Positions 62,970 to 64,000 of a stretch of DNA of 64,000 bases are shown piece by piece. Within the stretch, counting starts at the first letter, position 1, and every line of letters begins with the position of its first letter. The notes beneath the pieces were generated by a model. It searched no databases, had not been told where the DNA came from, and was given only the letters and a program-made list of their open reading frames with translations. The stretch covers positions 2,232,001-2,296,000 of the forward strand of contig NZ_CP133656.1 of the NCBI RefSeq assembly GCF_036885195.1, given 5' to 3'. This stretch comes from Pectobacterium cacticida (GTDB taxonomy: Bacteria > Pseudomonadota > Gammaproteobacteria > Enterobacterales > Enterobacteriaceae). The position numbers were made by a program, and so were the translations under genes.

Positions 62970-62985
62970 TGTCGTATTTATGACA
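62970..62985. promoter_or_regulatory. NifA activator site of nifENX
   Basis: TGTCGTATTTATGACA fits TGT-N10-ACA with outer arms TTGTC/GACAA. It lies only about 35 bases upstream of the -24 element, much nearer than the other sites in this cluster. Confidence 0.75.
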
Positions 62986-63051
62986 AACGACACAAAGAAA
63001 ACAAAGGAGACGACGGATGTCGGGGCGCAGACCGCGCCCCGCAGAGGGACG

Positions 63052-63726
63052 TTAACTGAACAGACGGTTTTCCAGCGGATTACTTTTGCCTAACCGACGC
63101 GCCAGCCACGGCGGAATGTTTTCATTCAGCATGCGTTGCAGCGCCGCAAGCTGAGACGCAATGCTTACGCCGGGAAGCGCTTTGACCGGATGAATATTAT
63201 GGCGGATGATCCGCGCCGCCGCCGGCCCGCCAATGGCTTCACAGAACAACAGATGACAGTCGTTGATTAGCCGCGCGCGGATTTCATTAGACTCTTCACC
63301 GCCTGCTGAAACCGGGGTACGGCGTAGCGCCATCAGGTAGGGCCCGTCGCTGTCGAACGCATAAATAAAAAACAGATGCGATTGCCCAAAATGGCCGTTC
63401 ACCGTGATGCCATCCAAAGATGAAAAAGCCACCCTGAGCTGCTGCGGCTGGCGGCGATTCTCAATCAGGCTTAAATGCGGTGGCAATTGCCCTTGCAGGC
63501 AACTCATCAGCGACTGCCAGCGGCCAATCGTCACTTTTCCGGCGTCCCCTGGAAATGTCGCCTCCAATTCTTCCAGGCTCATGCCCTGTAAATGCGCTAG
63601 CCCGATATTGTCATCACCTTCCCGGCTATTCCGTGTCAGCCAGACCAGAATCTCCGGCGGTGGGATTTCCGGGAATAATTGCACTACGGCGAATAAACGC
63701 CAGAACAGCAGATCGTCTTTTGACAT
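63052..63726 (-). CDS. nifY: NifY, apo-dinitrogenase binding protein
   Basis: A 224-residue protein that binds cofactor-free MoFe protein and FeMo-co. N-terminal helical domain (MSKDDLLFWRLFAVVQLFPEIPPPEILVWL in parts) and C-terminal NifX-like domain (about 100-205; VAFSSLDGITVNGHFGQSHLFFIYAFD, CHLLFCEAIGGPAAARIIRHNIHPVK). ATG 63726 has GAGGAG eight bases upstream; the frame extension over nifT is unsupported. It follows nifT by 14 bases. Confidence 0.95.
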   Translation of the reverse strand: MSKDDLLFWRLFAVVQLFPEIPPPEILVWLTRNSREGDDNIGLAHLQGMSLEELEATFPGDAGKVTIGRWQSLMSCLQGQLPPHLSLIENRRQPQQLRVAFSSLDGITVNGHFGQSHLFFIYAFDSDGPYLMALRRTPVSAGGEESNEIRARLINDCHLLFCEAIGGPAAARIIRHNIHPVKALPGVSIASQLAALQRMLNENIPPWLARRLGKSNPLENRLFS

Positions 63727-63740
63727 CGGATTTACTCCTC

Positions 63741-63956
63741 TCACAGTGCTGAACGGGTTGCTCGCAGGCTGACGGGAAACGCCGGAATGCCCGGCTGAGG
63801 CTCCACGTAAAAGGCTTTTCCTCCTTCCAGACAAACACGTCCGCCCCACTGTTGCGGATGGTTATGCTCCAGTTGCACCACTTTGGCCTCCAGATCCTGT
63901 TTCGCGATATAGCAATAAAGACTGTCATTACGCAGCCGGAAAATAACCATCGGCAT
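63741..63956 (-). CDS. nifT: NifT/FixU family protein
   Basis: A 71-residue protein of the NifT/FixU family; its role in nitrogenase maturation is unclear. Landmarks: MPMVIFRLRNDSLYCYIAKQDLE, WGGRVCLEGGKAFYVEP. GGGAGGGG precedes ATG 63956. In this order nifK should end just beyond the right edge. Confidence 0.95.
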   Translation of the reverse strand: MPMVIFRLRNDSLYCYIAKQDLEAKVVQLEHNHPQQWGGRVCLEGGKAFYVEPQPGIPAFPVSLRATRSAL

Positions 63957-64000
63957 TAGCCCCTCCCGGCGCCTCGCGCCCTGGCGGTAAAGAGAAATGC
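63957..64000. other. Right edge, upstream of nifT
   Basis: Forty-four bases holding the nifT ribosome site. The gene expected next (nifK) is not visible enough to call. Confidence 0.4.

Noticed and set aside
1..64000. tRNA, rRNA, CRISPR arrays, insertion sequences, prophage genes
   Set aside because: None could be seen on either strand; repeats found were short operators or terminators only.

Overview
The window looks like chromosome of a soft-rot or related enterobacterium (Pectobacteriaceae, most likely Pectobacterium or a near relative; the species cannot be fixed from sequence reading alone). Nearly all housekeeping proteins are close to their Escherichia coli counterparts and lie in E. 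coli-like blocks: yebY/ftnA, ptrB-purT-eda-zwf-hexR-pykA-lpxM-mepM-znuACB-ruvBAC-yebC-nudB-aspS-yecE-yecN-cmoAB-cutC-yecM-argS, then murJ-rimJ-mdtH-yceB and ycdY-ycdX. A Klebsiella-type nif cluster with nifLA and nifT/Y/W/Z/M, as reported in Pectobacterium and Dickeya, fits this placement.

Layout. 1-3.7 kb: a cold-shock gene, a small unknown gene, yebY, ftnA, and a Fur-box-bearing intergenic region before a YecJ-like gene. 3.7-12.5 kb: ptrB, purT (with a perfect PurR box), eda, zwf, hexR (HexR operator) and pykA; no edd lies between zwf and eda. 12.5-23.2 kb: lpxM, mepM, the Zur-controlled znu genes, ruvAB (with a LexA-type box nested in the ruvC terminator) and the aspS-nudB-yebC-ruvC operon. 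23.8-38.5 kb: a degenerate EAL-HDOD signalling protein, cmoAB, cutC, yecM, argS, murJ, rimJ, mdtH, yceB, ycdYX and several very small ORFs. 38.6-44.1 kb: an apparently sigma54/NtrC-driven operon of an IclR regulator, a polar amino-acid ABC transporter, a frameshifted hutF and hutG, which would feed formiminoglutamate/N-formylglutamate nitrogen into glutamate.

44.3-64.0 kb: a nitrogen-fixation cluster. nifJ-nifF (electron supply) read rightward. All the rest read leftward: [nifK side, off window]-nifT-nifY-nifE-nifN-nifX, then a HesB/IscA-like gene-nifU-nifS-nifV-nifW-nifZ-nifM, then nifL-nifA, then nifB-nifQ. I could place -24/-12 sigma54 promoters before nifJ, nifE, the HesB-like gene, nifL and nifB, and TGT-N10-ACA NifA activator sites before all of these except nifL. 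That gives a coherent circuit: nitrogen control acts on nifLA, NifL restrains NifA, and NifA drives the other operons. nifHDK lie beyond the right edge.

I found no tRNA, rRNA, CRISPR array, insertion sequence or prophage. The most notable points are the hutF frameshift, the sigma54/NtrC signals before the hutFG operon, the extra HesB-like gene leading the nifU operon, nifF placed with nifJ, the long inverted repeat built around the nifB activator site, the SOS box nested in a terminator, and the degenerate EAL domain. I did not find a convincing wholly new system.
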